Position numbers and translations under genes: made by a program. Below, piece after piece: positions 25,467-34,958 of a stretch of DNA of 64,000 bases. The notes under the pieces were generated by a model. It was not told the origin of the DNA and made no database searches. It saw nothing but the letters and a program-made list of their open reading frames with translations. How positions within the stretch are numbered: the first letter of the stretch is position 1; every line of letters begins with the position of its first letter. Source of the stretch: Lachnospiraceae bacterium 28-4 (GTDB lineage Bacteria; Bacillota; Clostridia; Lachnospirales; Lachnospiraceae); assembly GCA_000403275.2 (NCBI GenBank), contig KE159600.1:331708-395707 (forward strand), given 5' to 3'.

Positions 25467-26585
25467 TTACTGCGCGCTGTATTTTTCCACGATTTTTTCC
25501 ATTTGCTCCCACTTTTCTTCCATATCCGCCACCAGTTTCAGCTGTGTTCTGGCCCGGTCCAGATTGTGGCCCGGTCTGCTGGTTTTGTAATAAGTATCGC
25601 CCTGGAGATAATCCGTCAAAAAGCGCATTCCCTGTTCAAAGGTAATTACCTTCGCGCCCGCCGGGAACAGCCTTACCTCTTCATCCGTCAAACTGCCTCC
25701 GCAGCCTTCCAGAAAACCTTTCGCATATGCCTCGAACAATTCCAGATCCACGGAAACCAAATCCAGGTTCACTTCGTCCTCCGCGCCCGTACTCGCGCCA
25801 AAACGTATCGAATCTCCAAAATCATACAATGCCGAACCGGGCATTACCGTATCCAGATCGATCACGCACAATCCTTTTCCCGTTTCGTTGTCTATCATAA
25901 TATTATTCAGCTTCGTATCATTATGGGTAACACGCAGCGGAATCCTCTTCTCTTCCAAAGCGTCGCAGATAATATGGGCCACGTCTTCCCTGTCAAAAAT
26001 AAATTTGATTTCCTCCTGCACTTCTTTTGCCCGTCCGCACACATCTTCTTCCACCGCTTTCTTGAAATCCTCGAACCGGCTGACCGTATTATGGAAATTC
26101 ACGATCGTTTCATGCAATGTATCCGCCGGATAATCCTCCAGCATCTTCTGGAAATTGCCGAAGGAAAGCGCTGTTTTATAAAAATCTTCCGGCGTCTTCA
26201 CCTCATCGTAGCAGGTAGCCCCTTCGATAAAAATATACATACGCCAGTATTCTCCGTCCGCTTCCAGATAATTCGCACCGTCTTTTGTCTGAATCACATT
26301 CAGCGTCTCCCTGTCCGGGTCTCCCCCTGCCGCGATAATCTTCTTCCGCAGGAATGATGTTACATTCATTACATTTTCCATCAGCTGAGCCGGATTTTTA
26401 AAAATGCTGACATTCATCTTCTGAAGAATATATTTCTTCTCCCCGCCATCTGGCAGCCCGCATGTGATGCGGAAAGTATCATTGATATAACCGTTTCCAA
26501 AAGGAATCAGCTCCGTGATCTCCCCCTCCGTCTGAAAATTTACGGCAATCGTATCCATTACCTCTTGATTTGCTATTGTTCCCAT
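25467..26585 (-). CDS. nahK: N-acetylhexosamine 1-kinase
   Basis: A 372-residue kinase of the aminoglycoside-phosphotransferase fold that phosphorylates GlcNAc or GalNAc at C1. Signs: FGNGYINDTFRI near the N-terminus, LQKMNVSIFKNP, the catalytic loop THNDTKLNNIM and the metal-binding VIDLDTVMPG. The ATG at 26585 follows GGAAGGGAAG. It converges on the AraC gene and has its own promoter. With GH112 it forms the first two steps of the Leloir-like galacto-N-biose pathway. The uridylyltransferase and epimerase genes that follow in bifidobacteria are not found nearby. Confidence 0.9.
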   Translation of the reverse strand: MGTIANQEVMDTIAVNFQTEGEITELIPFGNGYINDTFRITCGLPDGGEKKYILQKMNVSIFKNPAQLMENVMNVTSFLRKKIIAAGGDPDRETLNVIQTKDGANYLEADGEYWRMYIFIEGATCYDEVKTPEDFYKTALSFGNFQKMLEDYPADTLHETIVNFHNTVSRFEDFKKAVEEDVCGRAKEVQEEIKFIFDREDVAHIICDALEEKRIPLRVTHNDTKLNNIMIDNETGKGLCVIDLDTVMPGSALYDFGDSIRFGASTGAEDEVNLDLVSVDLELFEAYAKGFLEGCGGSLTDEEVRLFPAGAKVITFEQGMRFLTDYLQGDTYYKTSRPGHNLDRARTQLKLVADMEEKWEQMEKIVEKYSAQ

Positions 26586-26640
26586 TTTTCTTCCCTTCCT
26601 TCCCGAACCTCTCATTCGCATCCGTAATATTCTTTTATCT

Positions 26641-26670
26641 ATTATACAATATCTTCCATCCCTTTATCAA
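26641..26670 (-). promoter_or_regulatory. Promoter of nahK
   Basis: On the minus strand TTGATA (26665-26670) and TATAAT (26641-26646) are 18 bases apart, about 55 bases before the start codon. Confidence 0.65.
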
Positions 26671-26719
26671 TATGGCGTTTATTTTTGTTGCTGTTTGCTA
26701 CGCCTCCGGCCGCCGCTTC

Positions 26720-28192
26720 TCAGGCTTTCAATGCTTCTTCCAGTCTCTCTACCACGATCCGCAGCGCCTTTAAGCGGGCATATCTCTTATCCACGGACTC
26801 CAGAATGTACCATGGGGCATGAACCGTACTCGTCTTTTGTATCATTTCGTTGACGGCTTCCTCGTAAGCATCCCATTTTTCCCTGTTCCGCCAGTCCTCG
26901 TCCGTAATTTTCCACTGCTTTTCCGGCGTCTTCTGCCGCATTTCAAACCGCTCCAACTGGGTATCTTTATCGATCTGCACCCAGAATTTTATGACCACGG
27001 CCCCCCAGTCCGCCAGTTCTTTTTCGAATTCATTGATCTCATTATAAGCCCGCTTCCAATCGTTTTCGCTGCAAAATCCTTCCAACCGCTCTACCATAAC
27101 CCGCCCATACCAGGTTCTGTCGAAAATAGCGATATGGCCCGTCTTGGGAAGCCTTGTCCAGAAACGCCATAAATAATGCCTTGCCTTTTCATGCGGCTCC
27201 GGGCTGGCGATCGGATGAACCTCGAACCCCCTGGGATCCAGCGCTTCCGTAATTCTCTTAATATTGCCGCCCTTGCCGGCCGCATCCCAGCCCTCATAAG
27301 CAATAATGACTGGCACCTGCTTCCGGTACAGGCGGTTATGCAAGTCGCGCAAACGTCCTTGCAGGCTTTCCATCTCTTCTTTATATTCTTTTTCCGTTAC
27401 TTCCATATCGAGAGGGATCTCATCCAATTTTGGCATTTTCACCAACGGAAAGACATTCTGCAGCAGCGGAACCGCCAGCGATTTATTCTGCAGGGCGATT
27501 TCGATCCCCTCCGTCAAAGTCTCCAGCACTTGGAGTTCGGCCCATTTCCTCGATTCCGCATCTACAATATACCAGGGAGCGGACGGCGCATTGGTCATCT
27601 CCAGATAGTGTTCGAAAACTTCCATGCATTTCTCATAATGCTTGTTCTGCCATTTATCGTTGGCGCCTACCCTCCATGCGGTGTCGATATCTTCCAGCAG
27701 ATTTTTAATCCTCTTTTTCTGCTCCTTTTTACTGATATGGAAGAAAAATTTCATCACCAGATACCCGTTATCCGTCAGCTGCCTTTCAAACCGCCGGATG
27801 CTGTCCAGACGCATCTCATACTCCTTTTTTTCCAGCTTTCCGCGCAGCCTCAGGCCCGTCACTTCCTCCATCCATCCCGAATCCAGGAATACAAACTTGC
27901 CCGCCTCAGGAATTTGTGCAAAGTAACGGCTTAAAAAAGGTTTTCTTTTTTCCTCTTCCCTCATCTTCTCCAAAGTCGCCGCACGGAAGAAACGGGGATC
28001 AATATTCTGGATCACCTGTCCCGTACAGCTTCCTTTTCCTGCCGTCCCCCAGCCTTCCATCAGTACAATAACCGGCAGTTTATGTTCCTTCATCACCATC
28101 TGCTGGTTCCACAGCTTCTGCCTGGCAGCTTTCAGCCTTTCCTTCAATTCCTCTGACGGCGGCTTTTCCCCCATCTTTCTGTTTTTTAACAT
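26720..28192 (-). CDS. pap: Two-domain polyphosphate kinase 2 (polyphosphate:AMP phosphotransferase type)
   Basis: A 490-residue protein made of two tandem PPK2 domains. The first Walker-type loop is MEGWGTAGKGSC (about 45-56), the second YEGWDAAGKGGN (about 305-316), followed by DRTWYGRVMVERLEGF. The second domain keeps the canonical DxAGKG loop, while the first has T in place of D. In two-domain PPK2 enzymes of class II the C-terminal domain is catalytic and makes ADP from AMP and polyphosphate. GGAAAGGAG precedes the start. The glycogen phosphorylase terminator separates it from glgP. Confidence 0.85.
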   Translation of the reverse strand: MLKNRKMGEKPPSEELKERLKAARQKLWNQQMVMKEHKLPVIVLMEGWGTAGKGSCTGQVIQNIDPRFFRAATLEKMREEEKRKPFLSRYFAQIPEAGKFVFLDSGWMEEVTGLRLRGKLEKKEYEMRLDSIRRFERQLTDNGYLVMKFFFHISKKEQKKRIKNLLEDIDTAWRVGANDKWQNKHYEKCMEVFEHYLEMTNAPSAPWYIVDAESRKWAELQVLETLTEGIEIALQNKSLAVPLLQNVFPLVKMPKLDEIPLDMEVTEKEYKEEMESLQGRLRDLHNRLYRKQVPVIIAYEGWDAAGKGGNIKRITEALDPRGFEVHPIASPEPHEKARHYLWRFWTRLPKTGHIAIFDRTWYGRVMVERLEGFCSENDWKRAYNEINEFEKELADWGAVVIKFWVQIDKDTQLERFEMRQKTPEKQWKITDEDWRNREKWDAYEEAVNEMIQKTSTVHAPWYILESVDKRYARLKALRIVVERLEEALKA

Positions 28193-28267
28193 ATTCCCTC
28201 TCCTTTCCGGCCGTTCATACCAAAGGAACCATTTGCTCCCGATAAAGCTACGTTCCTATGGACAAAA

Positions 28268-28301
28268 AGGACTAAACCCTGCAGATACAGAGTTTAATCC
28301 T
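28268..28301 (-). terminator. Terminator of glgP
   Basis: AGGATTAAAC pairs with GTTTAGTCCT on the minus strand, followed by TTTTTG. It is 25 bases past the glgP stop codon. Confidence 0.65.
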
Positions 28302-28323
28302 CTTTCGCCTTTTTCTTATTATT

Positions 28324-30804
28324 TTATTTCGTCTTTTTTGCCGGCAATATGACCCTGTCCAAATGCCAGATATCCTTTACATATTCCTCAATAGTCCTGT
28401 CAGAAGAGAACTTACCCGAACATGCGATATTCAAAATAGCGCTCTTCGCCCATGACTTCTCATCCTTATACGCTTTTTCCACTCTCCTCTGCGCTTCCGC
28501 ATAGGCTTCAAAATCTTTCAATATAAAGTAAGTATCCGCCTTTGAAGTAGAAAGGGTATTCAGCAGGGAATTGTATAACGGGCGGAACTGGTCCGGATCA
28601 TTCCTGCTGTACGTGCCATTGATCAGCTGCATCAGCACTTTTCTCACATTCGCGTCATTATTAAATATATCCATCGGATTATAGCCGCCGTAATTTTCAT
28701 AGCGGATGACTTCATCGGAACTCAAGCCGAAAATAAATGCGTTTTCTTCGCCCACTTCCTCGACGATCTCCACATTCGCCCCGTCCATCGTTCCAAGAGT
28801 CAGGGCGCCGTTTAACATGAACTTCATATTGCCCGTTCCCGAAGCTTCTTTGCTCGCCGTGGATATCTGTTCGGACACGTCCGCCGCTGCAAAAATAATT
28901 TCCGCATTGCTTACCCTGTAATCCTCGATAAATACCACCTTGATCTTGCCGTTGATCGCCGGGTCGTTATTCACCACTTCCCCTACCGCGTTGATCAGCT
29001 TGATCGTCAGCTTTGCATTCCTGTATCCTGCCGCAGCCTTCGCACCAAAGATAAAGGTTCTCGGATAGAATTCCATATCCGGGTGTTCTTTCAGCTCGTT
29101 ATACAAATGCATAATATGAAGAATGTTCAAAAGCTGCCTCTTATACTCGTGAAGCCTCTTCACCTGGACATCAAAAATGGAACGCGGGTCTACTTCAATG
29201 CCGTTGTGTTCCCGAATATATTTTGCCAGGCGGACTTTATTCTTATACTTAATATTCATGAATTCCTGCTGCGCTTTTTCATCATCCGCATAGATCTTCA
29301 GCTTGTTGATTCTCGGCAGATCCGTGATCCACTCGTCGCCCACATAGGATGTCACCCAATCAGCGAGAAGCGGATTGCCATGAAGCAGGAAGCGCCTCTG
29401 GGTAATTCCGTTCGTCTTGTTATTGAATTTTTCAGGCATCATTTCATAGAAATCTTTCAATTCCTGGTTCTTCAATATTTCCGTATGCAGCCTTGCCACA
29501 CCGTTTACGGAATAACCTGCTGCGATCGCAAGATGCGCCATCTTTACCTGTCCGTCATAAATAATCGCCATCTTACGCACTTTTTCGTGATTGCCCGGAT
29601 ATGCCTGTTCGATCCGCATTACAAAACGGCGGTTAATTTCTTCTATAATCTGATAAATTCTCGGAAGCAGCCTGGAGAACAGCTCGATCGGCCATTTTTC
29701 CAAAGCTTCCGCCATAATCGTATGGTTCGTATACGCGCATGTCTTCGTCGTCACTTCCCATGCCTCGTCCCATGTCAGATAATGCTCATCCATTAAAATG
29801 CGCATTAATTCTGCTACCGCTACGGTAGGATGGGTATCGTTCAGCTGGAACGTTACTTTCTCATAAAACTTGCGGATGTCCTTATGTCTGCGCATGTATT
29901 TTGCCACCGCTTCCTGTACGGATGCGGAAATAAAGAAATACTGCTGTTTCAGGCGCAGTTCCTTTCCTGCGTAATGGTTATCGTTCGGATAAAGCACTTC
30001 CACGATATTGCGGGCAAGGTTCTCCTGCTCCACCGCTTTCTGGTAGTCCCCCTTATCGAATGATTCCAGCTTAAAGCATTCCACAGGCTGCGCATCCCAG
30101 ATGCGCAGTGTATTTACAATGCCGTTTCCATAGCCGACGATCGGCAGATCATATGGAATCGCCGTTACGCTCTGATAGCCTTCCTGCCTGAAATTGTTCC
30201 TGCCGTTTTCATCCACATATACATTCACATAGCCGCCGAATTTTACTTCCTTGGCGTATTCCGGCCTTCTCAGTTCAAAGGGATTGCCGTTCTCCAGCCA
30301 GTTATCGGGAACCTCTATCTGGTATCCGTCCCTGATCTGCTGCTTAAACATGCCGTAACGGTAACGGATGCCGCAGCCATATGCGGAATAGCCCAAGGTA
30401 GCCAGGGAATCCAGGAAACATGCTGCAAGTCTTCCAAGGCCTCCGTTTCCGAGAGCCGGATCCGGCTCCTGGTCTTCCACCACGTTCAAATCCACACCAA
30501 GCTCGTCCAGCGCTTCTTTCACCGGCTTAAATGCCTGAAGGTTAATAATGTTATTCCCAAGAGCGCGCCCCATCAAAAACTCCATAGACAGATAATAAAC
30601 CACTTTGGGATCCTGCTTTTCATACTCTTCCTGGCTCGTCATCCAGTGGTCAACAATCGCATCCTTGATCGAATAGGAAACTGCCTGAAAAATCTGCTGA
30701 GGGGTAGCCTCTTCCATACTCTTTCTGTACAATGTCTTTACATTATAGACTACGCTCCTCTTAAATAGATCCTTATCAAAGGATAATCTTGCTTTCTTTG
30801 CCAT
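28324..30804 (-). CDS. glgP: Glycogen/maltodextrin phosphorylase
   Basis: An 826-residue PLP-dependent glucan phosphorylase that releases glucose-1-phosphate from glycogen or starch. Visible: YYLSMEFLMGRALGNN, EDQEPDPALGNGGLGRLAACFLDS, QLNDTHPTVAV, RLHEYKRQLLN and the PLP-lysine region EASGTGNMKFMLNGALTLGT near residue 670. The ATG at 30804 follows GAGGAGGAA; the frame continues upstream to 30864 but crosses the -10 box. It is preceded by its own promoter and fold-back element B. Confidence 0.94.
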   Translation of the reverse strand: MAKKARLSFDKDLFKRSVVYNVKTLYRKSMEEATPQQIFQAVSYSIKDAIVDHWMTSQEEYEKQDPKVVYYLSMEFLMGRALGNNIINLQAFKPVKEALDELGVDLNVVEDQEPDPALGNGGLGRLAACFLDSLATLGYSAYGCGIRYRYGMFKQQIRDGYQIEVPDNWLENGNPFELRRPEYAKEVKFGGYVNVYVDENGRNNFRQEGYQSVTAIPYDLPIVGYGNGIVNTLRIWDAQPVECFKLESFDKGDYQKAVEQENLARNIVEVLYPNDNHYAGKELRLKQQYFFISASVQEAVAKYMRRHKDIRKFYEKVTFQLNDTHPTVAVAELMRILMDEHYLTWDEAWEVTTKTCAYTNHTIMAEALEKWPIELFSRLLPRIYQIIEEINRRFVMRIEQAYPGNHEKVRKMAIIYDGQVKMAHLAIAAGYSVNGVARLHTEILKNQELKDFYEMMPEKFNNKTNGITQRRFLLHGNPLLADWVTSYVGDEWITDLPRINKLKIYADDEKAQQEFMNIKYKNKVRLAKYIREHNGIEVDPRSIFDVQVKRLHEYKRQLLNILHIMHLYNELKEHPDMEFYPRTFIFGAKAAAGYRNAKLTIKLINAVGEVVNNDPAINGKIKVVFIEDYRVSNAEIIFAAADVSEQISTASKEASGTGNMKFMLNGALTLGTMDGANVEIVEEVGEENAFIFGLSSDEVIRYENYGGYNPMDIFNNDANVRKVLMQLINGTYSRNDPDQFRPLYNSLLNTLSTSKADTYFILKDFEAYAEAQRRVEKAYKDEKSWAKSAILNIACSGKFSSDRTIEEYVKDIWHLDRVILPAKKTK

Positions 30805-30855
30805 AGGTTCCTCCTCATTATTCGCTCGAATCATAAAACTACTATCTAAGGATAA

Positions 30856-30883
30856 ATTATACATTATTCCCAGAAAAATGCAA
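30856..30883 (-). promoter_or_regulatory. Promoter of glgP
   Basis: On the minus strand TTGCAT (30878-30883) and TATAAT (30856-30861) are 16 bases apart. Element B starts 17 bases upstream of the -35 box. Confidence 0.6.
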
Positions 30884-30900
30884 GATAAAGGGGTATTTTG

Positions 30901-31288
30901 CCACGGAAATCAATTTGAGAGGCCTGGGAGTAGCAGGACGGGTTCAGGCAGTGCCACCAGGAATACCAGGCGGAAGCGGAATGGGACAGGCTGCACGCGG
31001 ATTTCAGCTGCTTTGCGAAGGGAAATGAGATTTTCTTAATATTCCGTTCAGCAAACAGCAATTTGGTGACACGGATGTCACCAAAAGTCCGCAATGAGCC
31101 TGGATGGCGAATCGCGGACGGTTGCGCCCGGCAGATGCTGTTTTACCGGAATATTTAGAAAATCCGTTTCCCGAAGCCAGCGCGGAAATCCGCGTGCAGC
31201 CTGTCCCATTCCGCTTCCGCCCGGCATTCCTGGTGGCACTGCCTGAACCCGTCCTGCTAATCTAGACTTTCAAAATTGATTTCCGTGG
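30901..31288. mobile_element. Fold-back element B (same ends, different core)
   Basis: A 388-base palindromic element. The arms (about 30901-31046 and 31147-31288) are near-identical inverted repeats. They start CCACGGAAATCAATTT, as in element A4, and include CAGGACGGG, GGCAGTGCCACCAGGAAT and GCGGAAGCGGAATGGGACAG. The centre has hairpins TTGGTGAC/GTCACCAA (31063-31084) and GTCCGC/GCGGAC (31087-31119). The flanks TATTTTG and TATTTTA look like a 7-bp target duplication with one change. It fills the gap between the end of ileS and the glgP promoter. No reading frame looks like a protein. Confidence 0.8.
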
Positions 31289-31311
31289 TATTTTACTGCC
31301 GACAGTATAAC

Positions 31312-34300
31312 TTATACCTTACGGATTCCTATTGTTACTTCCTCCCCGTTTACGTTCCACTCTTTTATGCTCCATTCCCCTTCCGCAGAACTTTCCACCG
31401 TTCCGGCTGTCATCCGGTCCGCCAGCACTTTTCCGGCGATCATTGCCTGATTTTTAGCGATAATACCGGCGATTTTCTCATTTTTATCCACCGCCACTTC
31501 TATGTGGTCCATCACTTCGTAGTCCGCTTCCTTGCGCATCGTCTGGATCTTGCTGATCACTTCATATACAAAGCCTTCTTCGATCAATTCTTCCGTAAGG
31601 CGGGTATCCAATACTACCGTTACCGCATTGTCCGCTTCCGATATATATCCTTCTTTTTGAATCATTTCTATCAAAAGATCATCTTTGGATAGTTCCACGT
31701 CCACGCCGCCTATATCGAACTTCAATGCGCCCTTGGCGTCCAGCTCATCCATCGCCGCGTTGCCGTCCAAAGCCGCCAGTTCCTTCTGGATGCCGCCCAG
31801 CTGTTTGCCATATTTCGGCCCGACCGTCCGAAGCTGCGGTTTAAACGTATAAGTAGTAAACGCCCTTACATCGTCCGTAAAGCTGACCTCTTTCACGTTC
31901 AATTCCTCTTTGATAATATCCTGGTAAAAACTGTCCAAAGCCACAGGCGCTTTCACAAACATCATGCCGATCGGCTGGCGGTTTTTGATATTGGCGCTAT
32001 TCCTGCAGGCGCGCCCCATCACAACTACCTTAAGCACTGCTTCCATATCCTCTTCCAGTTTCTTATCGATCCATGCCTCTTTTGCAACAGGAAAATCGCA
32101 TAAATGAACGCTTTCCGGCGCATCTTTGTCCACGGAGCATACCAGGTTCCGGTAAATGTCCTCCGCCATGAAAGGAATCATAGGCGCCGCGCATTTGCTC
32201 ACGGTAACGAGCGCGGTATATAAAGTCATATAAGCATTGATCTTATCCTGTTCCATTCCCTTTGCCCAGAAACGCTCCCTGCTCCTTCTCACATACCAGT
32301 TGCTCATCTCATCTACAAAACCGTCCAGAGCCCTTGCCGCCTCCGGAATCCTGTAATTTTCCAGATCGCCGTCCACTTCCTGTATGAGCGTATTCAGCTT
32401 GGAAAGCAGCCACTTATCCATGACGGGAAGCTTGTCATACTCCAGTTTATGCTTCGTCGCGTCAAAGCCGTCGATATTGGCATAAAGCACGAAAAATGCA
32501 TACGTATTCCACAATGTCCCCATGAACTTCCGCTGTCCTTCCTGAACGGCCTTGCCATGGAAACGGTTCGGAAGCCACGGTGCGGAGTTAATGTAGAAGT
32601 ACCAGCGGATCGCGTCCGCGCCATAAGTGGCCAGCGCCTCAAAAGGATCTACCGCGTTCCCTTTAGACTTGCTCATCTTCTGTCCCTTCTCATCCTGAAT
32701 ATGCCCAAGCACAATGACATTTTCAAAACAGGAATTATTAAACAGCAGCGTGGACTCCGCCAGCAGCGAGTAAAACCATCCTCTCGTCTGGTCTACTGCC
32801 TCGGAAATAAACTGGGCCGGATACTGCTGCTCAAACAGTTCCTTATTTTCAAACGGATAATGATGCTGTGCGAACGGCATCGCCCCCGAATCAAACCAGC
32901 AGTCGATCACCTCAGGCACACGCTTCATCGTGCCGCCGCATTCCGGGCATTGGATCGTGATCTCATCGATATAGGGCCTGTGCAGCTCTACCGTGCGCGC
33001 TTCCCCGTTGCCGCTCATCTTTTCCAGCTCTTCCCTGCTGCCAATGGAATGCATCTTTCCGCACCCAGCGCATTCCCATATGTTCAGAGGCGTTCCCCAA
33101 TAGCGGTTCCTGGAAATGCCCCAATCCTGGATATTCTCCAGCCAGTCCCCGAAGCGTCCTTTTCCAATCGATTCGGGAATCCAGTGGATCGTATTGTTAT
33201 TGCGGATCAAGTCCTCCTTCACCGCCGTCATCTTAATGAACCAGGACTCGCGGGCATAATAGATCAGAGGCGTATCGCAGCGCCAGCAGTGGGGATAACT
33301 GTGTTCAAATTTGGGCGCGTCAAACAAAAGCCCCTTCTTTTCCAGATCCGTAAGAATCATAGGATCTGCCTTCTTGCAGAAAACACCTTCGTAATCGGTC
33401 TCTTTTGTCATTTCCCCTTTTGCATCCACCAGCTGTACAAAAGGCAGGTCGTAATTTCTTCCCACGTTGGCATCGTCTTCGCCGAATGCGGGGGCGATGT
33501 GAACAACGCCGGTACCGTCGGTCAGAGTGACATAGGTGTCACATGTTACATAATATGCCTTCTTCCGCTGTTTTTCGCACAGTTCCACCGCATAATCAAA
33601 CAGCGGTTCATATTCCTTATATTCCAGGTCTTTGCCCGTATACCGTTCCAATATTTCATATGCCGGAATGCCTTTTTCTTCATCTCCCAGCTTCCCAAGC
33701 ACCGTATCCAATAAGGCTTCCGCCATATAATAAACCTGGCCATCTCCCGCTTTTACCTTCGCATAAGCCTCGTTGGGATTCACGCAGAGAGCCACGTTCG
33801 AAGGCAGCGTCCAGGGCGTAGTCGTCCATGCCAGGATATAAGCGTCCTCTTCCTTCACTTTAAAGCGGGCAACTGCCGAACGTTCCTTTACATCTTTATA
33901 GCCCTGGGCTACTTCGTGGGAAGAAAGGGGCGTCCCGCAGCGCGGGCAATAGGGTACGATCTTAAATCCTTTGTACAGCAGCCCCTTATCCCAGATCTGC
34001 TTCAAAGCCCACCATTCGGACTCAATATAATCATCATGGTAAGTTACATAAGGGTCATCCATGTCCGCCCAAAAACCTACCGTACCGGAAAAATCCTCCC
34101 ACATGCCTTTATATTTCCATACGCTTTCCTTGCATTTGGAAATAAACGGATCCAGCCCGTATTCTTCTATCTGTTCCTTTCCGTCCAGCCCGAGTTCCCG
34201 CTCCACTTCCAGTTCCACCGGAAGCCCGTGGGTATCCCATCCTGCTTTTCTCGGCACCATATATCCTTTCATCGTACGGTACCTCGGAATCATATCTTTG

Positions 34301-34491
34301 ATCACGCGGGTCAGGACGTGCCCGATATGCGGTTTGCCGTTTGCCGTCGGGGGGCCGTCATAAAAAGTATAGGTCGGCCCGCCCTTACGGTTTTCCATAC
34401 TTTTTGTAAAAATATCCTCATCCTTCCAAAACTTTTCCGTCTGTTTTTCCCTCTCCACAAAATTGAGGTTGGGCGATACTTTCTGATACAT
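31312..34491 (-). CDS. ileS: Isoleucyl-tRNA synthetase
   Basis: A 1059-residue class I synthetase that charges tRNA-Ile. The HIGH motif is at residues 55-58 (PHIGHVLT) and KMSKSKGN is near residue 600. The editing domain lies between (for example AWTTTPWTLPSNVALCVN). Zinc-type pairs CAGC and CPEC appear in the middle. Length and motif spacing fit the long IleS2 type, which in some bacteria is mupirocin-tolerant. I use the ATG at 34491, which has AAAGGA nine bases upstream; the ATG at 34500 lies directly on that site. The leader is an isoleucine T-box. Confidence 0.94.
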   Translation of the reverse strand: MYQKVSPNLNFVEREKQTEKFWKDEDIFTKSMENRKGGPTYTFYDGPPTANGKPHIGHVLTRVIKDMIPRYRTMKGYMVPRKAGWDTHGLPVELEVERELGLDGKEQIEEYGLDPFISKCKESVWKYKGMWEDFSGTVGFWADMDDPYVTYHDDYIESEWWALKQIWDKGLLYKGFKIVPYCPRCGTPLSSHEVAQGYKDVKERSAVARFKVKEEDAYILAWTTTPWTLPSNVALCVNPNEAYAKVKAGDGQVYYMAEALLDTVLGKLGDEEKGIPAYEILERYTGKDLEYKEYEPLFDYAVELCEKQRKKAYYVTCDTYVTLTDGTGVVHIAPAFGEDDANVGRNYDLPFVQLVDAKGEMTKETDYEGVFCKKADPMILTDLEKKGLLFDAPKFEHSYPHCWRCDTPLIYYARESWFIKMTAVKEDLIRNNNTIHWIPESIGKGRFGDWLENIQDWGISRNRYWGTPLNIWECAGCGKMHSIGSREELEKMSGNGEARTVELHRPYIDEITIQCPECGGTMKRVPEVIDCWFDSGAMPFAQHHYPFENKELFEQQYPAQFISEAVDQTRGWFYSLLAESTLLFNNSCFENVIVLGHIQDEKGQKMSKSKGNAVDPFEALATYGADAIRWYFYINSAPWLPNRFHGKAVQEGQRKFMGTLWNTYAFFVLYANIDGFDATKHKLEYDKLPVMDKWLLSKLNTLIQEVDGDLENYRIPEAARALDGFVDEMSNWYVRRSRERFWAKGMEQDKINAYMTLYTALVTVSKCAAPMIPFMAEDIYRNLVCSVDKDAPESVHLCDFPVAKEAWIDKKLEEDMEAVLKVVVMGRACRNSANIKNRQPIGMMFVKAPVALDSFYQDIIKEELNVKEVSFTDDVRAFTTYTFKPQLRTVGPKYGKQLGGIQKELAALDGNAAMDELDAKGALKFDIGGVDVELSKDDLLIEMIQKEGYISEADNAVTVVLDTRLTEELIEEGFVYEVISKIQTMRKEADYEVMDHIEVAVDKNEKIAGIIAKNQAMIAGKVLADRMTAGTVESSAEGEWSIKEWNVNGEEVTIGIRKV

Positions 34492-34604
34492 GGTTTTCAT
34501 CCTTTCTGCTTTTTTTGATCATTTTCTTGGAACTAATAAGTTGTGAGAATGTTTCCGCGCTTTTTGGTATAAATTGTTTTTTCATGATGCTGTAGCTTGG
34601 TTTT

Positions 34605-34905
34605 CTGATGAAGTAAAAAACACCCCTGTCCCGTAAAAGGACGGAGTGTCGATCCGTGTTACCACCGTTTACATTCATACGCCTATATCGTTTTCTATAG
34701 GTTATATGGTTTCCTTTAACGGCGGAATGCCGTCGGCGCTTACTGCCTCGCTATATTTTTCTTCCATCATAGCAAAGGTTCTGCCCGCAACTCAGGAGTG
34801 ATATTCAGCGCCCTCTACTCTCACCGGTCTTCCACCATCCCCGGCTCGCTTTGGATTTCAAAAAACACTTACTGTCTCCGTCACAGTCTTTCTCATTCTT
34901 ATATA
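34605..34905 (-). ncRNA. Isoleucine-specific T-box leader of ileS
   Basis: On the minus strand the leader has stem I with the specifier region GAATATCACTCC, in which ATC (34800-34802) is an isoleucine codon. It also has the AGTA and GGGGATGGTGGAA distal-loop motifs, then the T-box core GGTGGTAACACGG (about 34654-34666). A terminator hairpin ACACTCC/GGGGTGT with a T run follows (34615-34649). Uncharged tRNA-Ile is expected to favour the antiterminator and so raise ileS expression. About 120 bases separate the terminator from the start codon. Confidence 0.9.
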
Positions 34906-34911
34906 TGCCGT

Positions 34912-34940
34912 ATTATAATGCCTCTCCGATCCGGTGTCAA
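34912..34940 (-). promoter_or_regulatory. Promoter of ileS
   Basis: Consensus TTGACA (34935-34940) and TATAAT (34912-34917) with a 17-base spacer, on the minus strand, directly before the T-box leader. Element A3 begins 18 bases upstream of the -35 box. Confidence 0.85.
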
Positions 34941-34958
34941 GATATTTGCCTATTACTT

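Noticed and set aside
30901-31288. Element B as an OMEGA/HEARO-type guide RNA or group II intron
   Set aside because: No IscB, TnpB, IsrB or reverse transcriptase gene is in the window, and the long matching arms are unlike those RNAs.
34418-34678. An 86-codon minus-strand open frame upstream of ileS
   Set aside because: It overlaps the T-box terminator and core and has no ribosome site; the RNA structure explains the sequence.
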